64,000 bases of DNA, from NCBI GenBank assembly GCA_907164885.2, contig OU015498.1, positions 91,877,733-91,941,732 of the forward strand, in the 5' to 3' direction. Under the pieces are notes generated by a model, which saw nothing but the letters and a program-made list of their open reading frames with translations, did no database searches and was not told where the DNA came from. Below, one piece after another: positions 44,972-55,764 of the stretch. The DNA comes from Dolomedes plantarius (Eukaryota; Arthropoda; Arachnida; Araneae; Dolomedidae). Made by a program: the position numbers and the translations under genes. Every line of letters begins with the position of its first letter. Position 1 is the stretch's first letter.

Positions 44972-47420
44972 TCAATTACAGTCACAGTTACACGCTCTCC
45001 AAAACTTGGTTAAAATGTCTTTTAGAAATAGACGTGGAAAACCTTTATCTCTAGCCCTTTTCATGAATTTGTTTATACTGATGTTCATATCTGTAACATT
45101 AGAATGTAATCTTCTACTTCTAATTAAATAATTTAAAATGATATTCCGTTTTAGGTTTTTCTGTATATTACTATCCCATGACATAATTCGGACAGTCTCA
45201 AAGCTATAATCATCTCGTTTGTCATACATACGGTAAGTTAAGTTATTCTGATCATCGATGTTTAAACACAAATCGAGAAAGACCAAACAACCCTTGTTGT
45301 CACATTTAGTCTCCACTAGTTCTAAACTTTCTGGGTAAAATCTCAAAATAAGTGAAGTAATATTTCCATTAAAAACTATTAGTATGTCATCAACATACCG
45401 AAAAAAAAGCAGCTCATTTAAGAGCATAACATTTCTTTCATAGAAGTGCAAATAAATGTCGGCAAGAGCAGAGGAACATCATCCTCCTATACGGATACCG
45501 TGAACCTGCTGATAAAAATCCGTACCATTATATAACACTGTCTCATACAAAACCAATTCTAGTAGAGCCCGATACTTATTGAATGCAATATACCCTTTTA
45601 AGTCGTATTGTTCATACAAATCTATAATGATTTTACAGAGGTCTTTTAAGTCTATTGAATTATACAAGTCTGTAAAGTCATAACATTTGATATCCTTTAC
45701 GTCTCCCAAGCCCTTCAATTGTTTTATAACTGTGTAACTATTTTTGACAAAATAACCTCCCTCAGTAGCCAGCTTAACTAAAACCCTATTAAGTATTGTA
45801 AGAAGTCTATCATTTGCTAATTTTAAATAAGTGTTGTAACCAATAGTAACTGTTCTAAATTTCAGGGGATTTTTATGAAATTTGGGTATCAATACTAAAT
45901 ATGGGAATTTAATTTGTTTAATTTCAATACCTGCCCTACGATACAATGCTTTTATACGATTAGTAATAGTACGTGCGGTAATATCCAATTTTTTGTACAT
46001 TTTTTTGTACCGATACATTGTCGACAAGTATTCACAATAGAATTTTCTACATATAAATGCGTAGTTAGAAGAAACTTCGTCTATATATGTAATGATAAAA
46101 TCTTTATGCATATTATCTATATACGTTTTTAAGTTTTTAATTTCCAATTGCCTATAGTCATATTTTGGTGTTTCACATGCACTTAAAAAATCCCTTACAA
46201 TGTGATGTTTCCATTCATTGAATGTTACTTCAGGTATACTAAATTCAATTGCGGTGATGTAAATAAAATTATCCAAGTTTTTTTTCAAAAATATGGTACA
46301 CATTTTTATTATACCCTAAACGGTATCCTGTACCCTTATTCATGATGTTGGTCAAAACAGTGTTTTTAGCTAACAAGGTGTTTCCTGTAATAATATGTTT
46401 GTGATTATCATTATAACCTATAGATGTACTTGTACAATTACATAAACTCGGTGTTTCAGAGGCCAGATTTTGTGATATCCTATTGTAATCAGGCCCTGAT
46501 TTTGCATTAGACCCGGTAGGCACGGGCCTAGGAGCCCCCCGAATGTTGGGGGGGGGGGGGGAGCCAAAATTTTATTTTAAAAGAAAAAATTCCCAATTCA
46601 ATTTTTTTTAATTTTACCTTTTTTAATAGCAATATTTTCATATATCCTTTCAAATTTGATTGATTCGTTCATCATATGTATAGTGATATGTATAGTTCAT
46701 CATATGTATAGTGATATGTGTAGTTCATCATATACATGTTATAGTGTATATAGGGGATTTATAAGTTTTTCTGGTTGCATTGCATTGGTGTTTTAATGAT
46801 GAAGTTAATATGTTGTATTGCTTTTTGTTATTTGATAATGTTCTAGCCTTCTACGCTTCAAATAGCCATTTCTTGGGAAAATGGTACTTTCACACTGATT
46901 CATGATTTTTTTTTATGCGTCAATTTTGGAAATTTTACGCCCACATCAGTGTTAGGGGGCCCCCACCCCTAGTTGTGCCTATAGTCAAGAATTTTCTAAA
47001 TCGGGCCCTGATTGTAATTAAATAGTATTCTACCTACTTTACGGCAATAACTAAAACTATTATACATTTTAACATTACTTATAGGAAAGTATAACATATT
47101 ATGTCTTATAATTTTAGCAAAAGGAATTAAATCAAAACTTTAATTGCATATTCAGTAATATACCATAACAACTTCTATAGATTTTCTTTCTTGGATTCAT
47201 TTAAGGCAACTCCACAACATTGGATCCTGTATTTTAATATATCCAAGATTATTGGAATAAATTGTGTATTAGCCCTAATATTTTTTTTCAGTGCATTACC
47301 ACTGCAATAACACCAAAATTTTAATATCCGTAATTTTTTAGCTCCGAATAAAAAGTTCTTAATCCATTTTATTGGATATGCGGGCGTTTTTTCTATCTCC
47401 TTACATATATTTTCAAAATT
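44972..47420 (-). pseudogene. Penelope-like reverse transcriptase relic
   Basis: Minus-strand reading from about 47420: a lysine-rich N-terminal part ([20 protein letters not shown], then KMYNSFSYCRKVGRILFNYN), interrupted by a MITE (46490-47010). It continues in the same frame with RISQNLASETPSLCNC and HKHIITGNTLL, shifts frame near 46300, and runs as 274 codons (46303-45479) covering RT motifs: LVLIPKFHKNPLKFRTV (RT1), YDFTDLYNSID (motif A, D209), GIRIGG (motif B). A TGA at 45479-45481 cuts motif B. The same frame then resumes with SSALADIYLHFYERN, FFRYVDDILIVF (motif C, YVDD) and the thumb, to the stop at 44972. No GIY-YIG endonuclease was recognised. Motif order and the 'IITG' and 'FLDL' blocks fit Penelope-like elements; another RT lineage is possible. 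It has one frameshift, one nonsense codon and one insertion, so it is inactive. Confidence 0.65.
46490..47010. mobile_element. hAT-type MITE inserted in the reverse transcriptase relic
   Basis: 521 bp flanked by the perfect 8-bp duplication ATTGTAAT (46482-46489, 47011-47018). The ends are imperfect inverted repeats beginning CAGGCCCTGATTT (left) and CAGGGCCCGATTTA (right, reversed), with G/C homopolymers just inside both ends. Removing it and one duplication restores a continuous reading frame in the host element. Confidence 0.88.
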
Positions 47421-47435
47421 ATGTATATAATCATC

Positions 47436-47436
<1 letters not shown>

Positions 47437-47502
<66 letters not shown>

Positions 47503-47530
47503 AATATATTGAATTGGGTCGCCCTTTAAG

Positions 47531-47598
<68 letters not shown>

Positions 47599-47611
47599 CT
47601 TAAAGGGCGAC
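47437..47611. repeat. (TA)n tracts, the second inside a 20-bp-arm palindrome
   Basis: Two TA tracts (about 47437-47500 and 47533-47597). The second is bracketed by GTCGCCCTTTAAGAAATATA (47518-47537) and its exact inverse (47592-47611), giving a 94-bp palindrome with a (TA)n core. Confidence 0.85.
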
Positions 47612-49300
47612 AATTTGTCTTTTTGTCCGGGGCGACGTAACCCCTAGAGCGGGCGCTGCTGATCTAGTTTTAATGTTTCTGGTTAGACCTACAAGATTTG
47701 AAAAATTCATTTTAAATGTTTATGACTTTAGAAAAAGTAACTAAAAAGTATTAAATATCTTATAAAATCAAAGCTCTAAAGGGATTGTAGTCTCGCATAC
47801 TACTATTTTTAAGCCTGGCATTCTTCTATGCAGCAGAGGAAATCAATGAAATTTTCAACCTACTGGTGCCATCTGTCGGTCAAAGAAAGAAGTGAAAAGG
47901 AGGGAAATCAGAATAATTTAATTATTCATGATTCAATTTTATCTTATAGATAGATACACAGTATTGGCTGACGGAATGAAATAATGTTATGAGACCTTTT
48001 TTAATAACGGGGACATAGTTTACTGTATCTAGGAGTCAGCGCACTTGTTCAGGAGGCAGGAAGTCCGAGTCAGACATCCGGGATAAACTGATATTTTAAG
48101 AACAGAAATAAAAACTAAAACTGATAAAACTAAAAAAAAAAAAAATTATTGGCAGTACGGTTGTAATAGTGACGCCTGAATAAATTCAGTGATTTCAACC
48201 ACCGATTCAGTGATTCAACAACCATTTTTCTAGGTCAGCCTAGAAAAATGGTTAATCGAGGTTTCAGTGTTTTACGGTCCAGTTAATCTTAGTATAGTAG
48301 TTTCAAATAACTAGTCTAATGTTGTTGCTAAGGTCCCCGGGATCACATTCTGAGACACCAGTCCGGTGTAGATAAGAAGATAAGACAGGAAATGGAAACA
48401 TAAACAAACACACATGCAGTAGAATATTTATTTGCAAACGATGACACCAGCGAAGGACGTTAGACTGCAGTTCCCCTTCGGCCCCTTCTACAGGCGGACT
48501 ATTTTCCCCAGATTACAACCATGTCTTATGCTAAGTTTGAATTCGCGCCCCCAGCGAAGTAGTTGATATCTAAACTACTTTGCCATGCTGAAGCTCGAGA
48601 CAAAGGGTTAAAAAATAAAATAATTAAAAAATAAAATAAATAAACAAGTAAATAAATAAATAAATACACTGCACTTTTAATAGGATTTGAACTGTGATTT
48701 CGTAGCCATATTGTTAAAACCCAAATTTCACTGTTACATGTGTATATTAAACTTAAATAATTAAAATGCTATTATGTTCTAATTAACATGTAATTCATAA
48801 TTCTTAAAATTTCATAATGAAAAAAAATTATTTTAACTGTAAATCTACGAAATTGCTCTAAACTCACACTTTTTCCATTTGCCCGAATTTTTGCAATTTC
48901 CTCTTTTTCGAGATCAAACCCATCCTCAGTTTTGATCACAATTAATGATAGTTTTGGATACGTAGGCTTTAGATTCCCCGAATCGTTCCATCATTGGCTA
49001 GAATGCTATTCCATTCAGTTTCAGAATCCAACTCCACTTGCAAAGTCTAGTTTTGCCTTGTTCCTACCGGAAATAAAATACTACTCTACGGGAAATTTTC
49101 AGAACATTGTATTTTTTTTTTTTTTTTTCTGATCTAACCGACTATACACTATATTGTCAAATGTAATCGAACCTCCCAAATACGCAAATATAGGCAAACA
49201 CGCATGTACAAATAAAGATGCACAGTACGTATTAGGTAGTAGTTTATATAAACAGGATCACCTGGCAGAACCGTAAATTTCATTGGAATCTGCTGTGGCG
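47612..49300. other. Unassigned region with a perfect hairpin
   Basis: No gene recognised. AACCATTTTTCTAGG and its exact inverse, separated by four bases, form a hairpin at about 48219-48252. Confidence 0.45.
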
Positions 49301-49309
49301 CGTAATGCC

Positions 49310-50560
49310 AAACTTATGGATTTCTAATTAGGTATGGTCACAGGATGGTACTATAGCAAACAGTACCCGCAAATGGTACCAGAAAACTTAAACGCTATTT
49401 GCTGGTCTTCTGGCCATCCTGAAATAAGTTGTGGCGTAGAAGCTATTCGAAGATGGAAGGCTAATGACACCAGGTGAGGGCGAACCTCCCACCTGAGAGG
49501 CCGCAGAATTTTGGCGATCGAGACAAGAAATGCTTAGTGAGCACTCTAAAGAAAAATTTCTTGCTTTTTCACTACGTCAGAGTGGACTTCGGAGGTGTCC
49601 CAAGTCACAGAAACGGATATCAGTAACCACAGAATTCACCGAAAACTGCATAATATCGGATACCACGGCAGATCGACTGTACGCAAGCCCCTTATTACTC
49701 GGCTTTAAACCAGAAAGTGACTGCAGTGGTGTTTAGCACATCGTTCACGGACGGTGATAAAAGGTTCCGTGGAATGAGGGATCACGCTTCAAACTTTTCC
49801 AGTCAAACAGGCTTGCATCGGTTTGCGTTTGACCTGGTAGCGTTTTCTTTCGGACTCCATTGTCCTGTGTAATACTCTGGGCCCATTTCTTTTGGAAAAG
49901 ACTAAGTCCTTGCATTTTTTTTCACCTTTGAATTTTGAGAAGTACATAGACATTTTAGATGACTGCACTTCCTACAACGATGCAGTAGTTTGGAACAAAC
50001 TCCTGTTTCTTTCAGCATGACCTTGCCCCATGCCACACTTCGAGCTCTTTCGAAGCCATGTTTGAAGAAGAAGAAAAAAGTACTATAATTACACTGGACA
50101 GCTCGGAGTCACGGCCATCTCAATCCCATAGAATGCTTATGGGTCGAACTAGAGTGCAGAATTCACCTGTTACCGAAAACGTCCTCCATTAAGAGCTCCC
50201 TAACTAACCCATGGCACAACAGTCCGAGTTGCTTTTCAGCACTGTGGACCAAGGCCTGCGGTGCCCATCTCCGCTTTCATGACCGTGGGCTTGGGATGCC
50301 ATACAGCATAGGTCTCGGTCAGGTGGTCAACCTGACGCGGGACCCCCAGAGTTTGTTCCCAAGTAGGCTTGGTCCTCATTTTATCGACCCACTCAAGGGA
50401 TGAAAGGCATGATTAAGAGCTCTCTACCAGTGGTTTTAATCGAGAAATACCAGCGAGACAAATATCTGCGGACAAATACTTTGGTCGAGAGCTTACCTAG
50501 AAGAGTCACGGCAGTCATTGCAGCCAAAGGTAGTGCAACAATGTATAGATTTTTTTTAAA
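49310..50560 (+). pseudogene. Tc1/Tc3-like transposase relic split by a SINE
   Basis: Recognisable pieces in several frames. About 49333-49470 has GWYYSKQYPQMVPENL and EAIRRWKAND (N-terminal HTH). About 49615-49700 has HRKLHNIGYHGRSTVRKPLI, the 'rrlh.lGy.gr.a.rKPli' linker. About 50025-50070 has LAPCHTSSSF (the region of the second catalytic Asp, 'hDnApcH'). About 50108-50145 has the PIECLW-like remnant. After the SINE (50199-50411), the C-terminal signature SLPRRVTAVIAAKGSATMY occurs at 50490-50545. Many stops and frameshifts are present. No TIRs were identified. Confidence 0.75.
50199..50411 (-). repeat. 5'-truncated SINE inserted in a Tc1-like relic
   Basis: Same family as the SINE at 38818-39274 (TGGCACAACAGTCCG, GGTCAACCTGACGC, CCACTCAAGGGATGAAAGGC) but without the tRNA head. 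The 11-bp duplication ATTAAGAGCTC flanks it (50188-50198, 50412-50422). The missing head at the 5' side is the usual outcome of incomplete target-primed reverse transcription. Confidence 0.85.
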
Positions 50561-50860
50561 TAAATACATTCTTCCTTTTCCGACCAATGTGTCTGATTAC
50601 TTTGGGCAATATAATGTGAATGTCACGTTGATTTTGTTACTAGTCTCATATATCTTGCGAAACTTTATTCTCAATGGATTATTAACAGGGCACCCTGTTT
50701 CCAAATCATCAGTAGTATTCAAAAATTTATTTCCTCAAATTCTGTCATTGTAGTCGACATCTTCAGCTTGTATTTCTTTTTCTTTTTTTTAATGAAAAAT
50801 ACTAATAAAAAATGAATGGAGGCATTGATTTTGCTGACTATCGTTTCACAACACGATATA

Positions 50861-51193
50861 CAGTCGAACCCCGTTATAACGAACTTCAAGGGACCAAAGA
50901 TTTTGTTCGCTTTATCCGGTGGTTCGCTATATCTGAACCGTTAAGAAAAATGCTAGACTTCACAAAATGTATAACTCATTAGTTGCAATGTGTATTCAAT
51001 GATGATGCATTAAAAAATGATAAAATCTATTAAAAATGATCATTAATGAATTAAATCAGCTAAAATCGATTACATTAAACTGACACAATACTAATTAAAT
51101 TCCGTACAATAGGGAAATGGCGAGACCAAAATTTTCGTTCGTTATATCCGTGAGTTCGTTATATACCGGGTTCACTATAACAGGGTTCGACTG
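50861..51193. mobile_element. Pogo/Tigger-type MITE
   Basis: 333 bp between TA dinucleotides (50859-50860, 51194-51195). The inverted ends are CAGTCGAACCCCGTTATAAC and (reversed) CAGTCGAACCCTGTTATAGT, typical of Tigger/pogo-derived MITEs. Secondary inverted TTCG(T/C)TATATC motifs lie inside. Confidence 0.9.
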
Positions 51194-51334
51194 TACATTA
51201 AAGAATTTTTAATGAGTAATAGTTATATTCTAATGGTAGTATTTCTCTATTTTAACAAAAAGTGAAAAATAGCATTTTCAAAAATTTTCCCTTTATTTCT
51301 CAGAGAAAAAAAAATTCCGAATAATAAAAGCTTA

Positions 51335-51475
51335 AAAGGTGCATAGAGATCCTGGAACAGCTCTAGTGCCCACTATACAAGCCTCTGGAGACAATTTTAT
51401 GATCTGGAGTTATTTTAGTTGACCCTCAGTAATTTTATGCCAATGCAGAGCACTTGTCATTGAAGACAATCAATC
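51335..51475 (+). pseudogene. Short Tc1-like transposase fragment
   Basis: The plus strand reads HRDPGTALVPTIQASGDNFM then IWSYF, matching the Tc1 block 'tvqasGgsvMvWg.fs' between the first and second catalytic Asp. A TGA follows. It is separated from the relic ending near 50560 by a MITE, so it may be a different copy. Confidence 0.55.
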
Positions 51476-51558
51476 GCACGTAATCGTTGGTTATGTTCGT
51501 GGGTTGCTTTCAACAGGGGCACCGAATAAATGAACCAACACCAAAAAAAATATTAACA

Positions 51559-51631
51559 TGTTTCCGCCCGGGATCGAACCGGGGACCTTGCGCGTGTGAA
51601 GCGCACGTGATAACCACTACACTACGGAAAC
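51559..51631 (-). tRNA. tRNA-Val (CAC)
   Basis: A 73-nt cloverleaf on the minus strand. The acceptor stem GTTTCCG/CGGAAAC pairs fully with discriminator A. Anticodon stem TGCGC/GCGCA encloses the loop TTCACAC, so the anticodon is CAC. The A box is TAGTGTAGTGG and the B box GGTTCGATCCC. A run of eight T lies about 9 nt past the 3' end on the minus strand, a proper RNA polymerase III terminator. There is no intron. It differs from the copy at 55692-55764 only at position 32 (U here). Confidence 0.95.
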
Positions 51632-53502
51632 GATGTACATCTCTCTTTGACTCACCTCAATCTAATTGAAGGAACAGATTAACCCATCGGATAACTCTGA
51701 AGGTTTGCACATATTTCAGAACTATAATGGAAAGATACATCTTACTCATATTGTGAAAATGAAGTGCAGGAAGCGTGGAATGTCTCTATTTCGGGGCTAG
51801 GTCCGCCATCTTGGATCTTTTTTTTTCCCCCGCTTTTCCGTAGCGAGAGCACGTGAGATGCACTGAAGAAGAATTAACGAGGTGGCTTGACTTCACTAAT
51901 CATCATACAACGTAAGCAATAAAGTAAACATAAGCAAGAAATAATAAAAGGGTAATTCAAAAATGTTATTAAATTTTATTAATTAAAATTAAATGAATGA
52001 ATGATAAATAAAAATTAAATAAAACCTGTACATAAAACATTGGGTGGACGCAGTGAATAACTTTTTCGAAAATATGGGTACAACCATGAATGGGGTTCTT
52101 AAATCCACAACGACCTAAAGAACAACAGCAAAAAGATAATCGTTTCAATATCGAAGTTCTGTTGCTCTTTATAATTCCCTGCCGATTATGACCACGCCAC
52201 TATTCAAAAAGATTTCGTAACGAAAAAAAAAAAGGTTAAAGGGGAAAAAGTGAAAAAAAAAAGGTGAAGGTGGGGATCAAAGCTGCAGGTGAAATGAAAA
52301 AATAATAAAAACAATAAAACTTGAGAAAAAGTTAACAAAATCCACAACAACCGTATAAACTCGTATCATTTACAATCGTAACAACCGTTAGTGAAAAGCA
52401 AAGAGGTAATACATTATTTGAACTTCAAATGCGTCAACTTCATTCGATTACCTTCATTCCTCAGAAATCGTAAAACAACAACAGTGAGGGAAAACGGAAA
52501 GAGGAGAAAACGACAAACAAGGAAATATATACATAAAAAAAAGTCGATATAACACTGTGTGATACACATGACATAGTTGTATATTTAATTATTAAGGAGG
52601 ACAGGGATGTAAGATTCTCAAAAAATTAAAAGCCCATTCTTATTTTCTTGGCTAAAAACATACTGCAGAATTTTTTTAATCAAACAACACAAGCTGCAAG
52701 TTTTTAAGATGATGGCATGGTTGTACAATATTTTTATGATGTATTTCTTATGTGTACCATACTGTACATCTGTACTTTAGGCCCATTTATTTTGGAAAGG
52801 AATTCTCCACGATTTGCCATCTTTTAAAGTATAAATCTAAAATATCTGTATGAAGTTTTATAGTGTATTTTTTATTTTCTACTTTCATTAAACGGTATTT
52901 TTGATGAGTAAAAATTCTAAAAATTTCCCTGAAGTAGAAATTCCCCTGAATTTTTTTTCTTTTTTTTTTTTTTTTTGGTCGTTTGTGATTAAAAATTTGA
53001 TAAATGAAAAAAAAAAATTCAATCCCGGACGCAAATTATTAATAAAGACTGTACTCTGAGTTCCCCACTATACAACAAAGGTGAATAATTTGCAAACAGA
53101 TCTGTTGGATCGACAGATGTATCAGAAACTAAACAGATTTTCAATTGAAAATTTCAAATTTAGAAAAGTTTTAAAGTTATTTAAAACTATTTCTAACTGT
53201 TAAAGTACTTTTTTTGTTTAAAGAGGGCGGGAGTCATTCCAAAATGCATGTAAATTTTAAAAAAGATTGTTCCTTAAGACCCTTTAAATAAAGTTAAATT
53301 AAAAATGAATAAAAATTAAATTTAATTAATCGATAATAAACTTTTTTTTTTAGCACATGGATTACTGAAGCATTTCTCACATGAAACTGGACAAATAACT
53401 CTAGCCAATATACAGAACAACTTTACTTGCAGGAGGCTAATCATTTTATACATGAAAATTTTATTTTACTTCACTCGTTTAAACTCTACAAGATATTAAA
53501 AG
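51632..53502. other. Unassigned AT-rich region
   Basis: No gene or bounded element recognised. Long A/T homopolymers occur near 52200-52260 and 52950-53010. Confidence 0.4.
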
Positions 53503-53510
53503 CTATAAAT

Positions 53511-54457
53511 CGGAGGTTGTCAACACTTTAATATCTACCGCCCATTTTCGTATCTTTGTTCATGGTAAAATTTCCTTACCGCCCACACCAGTGCTGCAGT
53601 AACTCAGTTTAGAGCAAGTGCGAAGTACTTTCTAGAGGACGAGTTTTGGAATTTTAGTAGTGGAGTGCCTGGACCTGCTGGTTTTAACTCCTGTCGCAAG
53701 ATATATTGTCATCAATGTATATGTGCTCAGTAAAAATATTAAAATCGTTACGATAGTTAAAGTTTAAGGATACAGATCTTAAGGAGTAAGTTAAAAATTT
53801 AAGGCCTAGTTGAAGGGTAAAAAAATAAAAGTTAAAGATAAATTAAAAAGAATGCTGATAATAATTAAGGTAAAGTTAAATTTAAATAAAAAATTTAGAA
53901 TTAAGATAAAGAGAAGAATAATAAACAGAAAGAGGTAAGTTGGCCCACAGTAAACATGTTAAGTTTACAATAAGAAAAAAAAAGGCCCCATTCAGGGTCA
54001 TACAATAATAATGTGATGATTGCAGAATTCCACGGGGGAAAAGTGAAAGTATCAAGATATGGGAATTTGGACTAAGCGACACCACCTAGACCCGACCCCT
54101 CATCGTAGGGTTTACCGGGAAGGGTTTCTGAAAAACAAGTATACTTAAATTTATTTTTTTATTTGCTACTTCATGCATGTTCCTACATAGGACGAAGGGC
54201 TACGGAGCTCCTTTGTTTCTCCCTCGTACAAGAGAAGTGTCCGGTGGATTATTATCGATATTCAAAGTATAGAGATGAAATTCGAAAGTAAATTGCAGAA
54301 ACATATTTTAAAAAATCAAACATGCAAAGTTTTTAGCAGTGTATTCGATATATGGAGGAAGAGCAAAATTTGTAACAACGGACCAAATCTCCCACCGCCC
54401 ACCACGAAAGCTTGAACACCCACTGGTGGGTGGTACGGACCAGGTTGACGACCGCTG
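53511..54457. mobile_element. Non-autonomous hAT element
   Basis: 947 bp flanked by the perfect 8-bp duplication CTATAAAT (53503-53510, 54458-54465). The ends are CGGAGGTTGTCAAC (left) and, reversed from the right, CAGCGGTCGTCAACC, with ACCGCCCA motifs just inside both ends. No transposase frame. Confidence 0.82.
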
Positions 54458-54600
54458 CTATAAATGATGCCAACTTTTAAAAGTAGTTTTGAATTCTACA
54501 AACAATTTTTAGTTATTTTTTTCTTTTTATCAGAATATCTTCAAAGAATTTCTGAAATATATCAATAACAATGCTGTCATATTTATTTCACACTTTAGAT

Positions 54601-55052
54601 CATACGCGTAGCGTGCTTCTAACTTTTTTTTTTTTTTTTTTTGGGGGGGGGGGGGGGGACGCGAACTGAACTTAGGGCCCTCCTCAGTGCATTGACTACC
54701 GGTCGGTCCTTAAAATATGTAATATTATGATTTTTTTAAATTGAATAACAGTAGAATTGATGTTTGAGTAATATTCAAAAGTTATACAATGAGAAAAACA
54801 AATATAATATAAATAAAATGAGAAAAAAAATATATAGCATCGAATTTTTGTTATGGATCATATCATTGTTAAAAACCATGTTAAGGCTAAAGACATAATC
54901 GGAATGTTCAGTTTCACAGTTTGAAAAATCGGGGAAAAACAAACTTTCTTAAAATGTTTCTACAATTTTCCGATTTTAACTGAACCTCTATTAACGTTTT
55001 AATTTATATCAAGTTGGGGGGGGGGGACGTGCCCCCCGACGCTACGCCTATG
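54601..55052 (+). mobile_element. hAT-type MITE, copy 1
   Basis: 452 bp flanked by the perfect 8-bp duplication CTTTAGAT (54593-54600, 55053-55060). Inverted ends CATACGCGTAGCGT and (reversed) CATAGGCGTAGCGTC. A T-run followed by a G-run lies inside the left end, and a G-run followed by GTGCCCCCC inside the right. It is inverted relative to the copy at 62673-63141. Confidence 0.9.
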
Positions 55053-55691
55053 CTTTAGATGTTACTTATTAAATTGCAAAATAATGAGAAGTTTGGCAAA
55101 TCTTTAGCATTCAATTATTTTATTGATCGAAATAATTAAAATGTATAAGCCATCTAAACAGGCACATTATTCTAGGTCCAAGAAAGTGATTTTTTCATAA
55201 TCAAATAACTCTAGCAAAATTAAATTTTCCGTGTCATTTTTCATACTGCAGTACTTGTGAAAAGTATAAACAAACGTATCAGAACTCTCAGATTTTCTAA
55301 GAACTTTGGTATTTACGAAATACCGCTCTATCTTTAACTTCGTAAGAACTGTTGGGAAAACCTGGCAATACCTTTATTCAAAAAATTAAATTAAATTGAA
55401 AATTAATAATTGCCATTATATTTAAATGAATCATTCTTAAATATTATTTTTTATACACTCTTTGCAAAAATCTGAAAAGTTATTGTTCTGTCTCTTTCTT
55501 TTTGTTCTCATCATAGTCTAACAGGATAGCAAAAAAATATAGTTAAACTCATTACAATAAAGAACACTGCACAACAGAATCTGAAATGACTTGACGGAGG
55601 ATAAAAACGTTACACAACCACTTTATTTTTACTTTAAAAAAAAAAAAATTCATAAATATATATATACCAAACGCAAGGTAAAAACACATCA

Positions 55692-55764
55692 TGTTTCCGC
55701 CCGGGATCGAACCGGGGACCTTGCGCGTGTGAGGCGCACGTGATAACCACTACACTACGGAAAC
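55692..55764 (-). tRNA. tRNA-Val (CAC)
   Basis: A 73-nt cloverleaf identical to the tRNA at 51559-51631 except for C at position 32. Acceptor GTTTCCG/CGGAAAC, anticodon CAC, B box GGTTCGATCCC. A TTTTT run about 10 nt downstream on the minus strand serves as terminator. Flanks of the two genes are unrelated beyond the tRNA, so this is not a recent segmental duplication. Confidence 0.95.
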
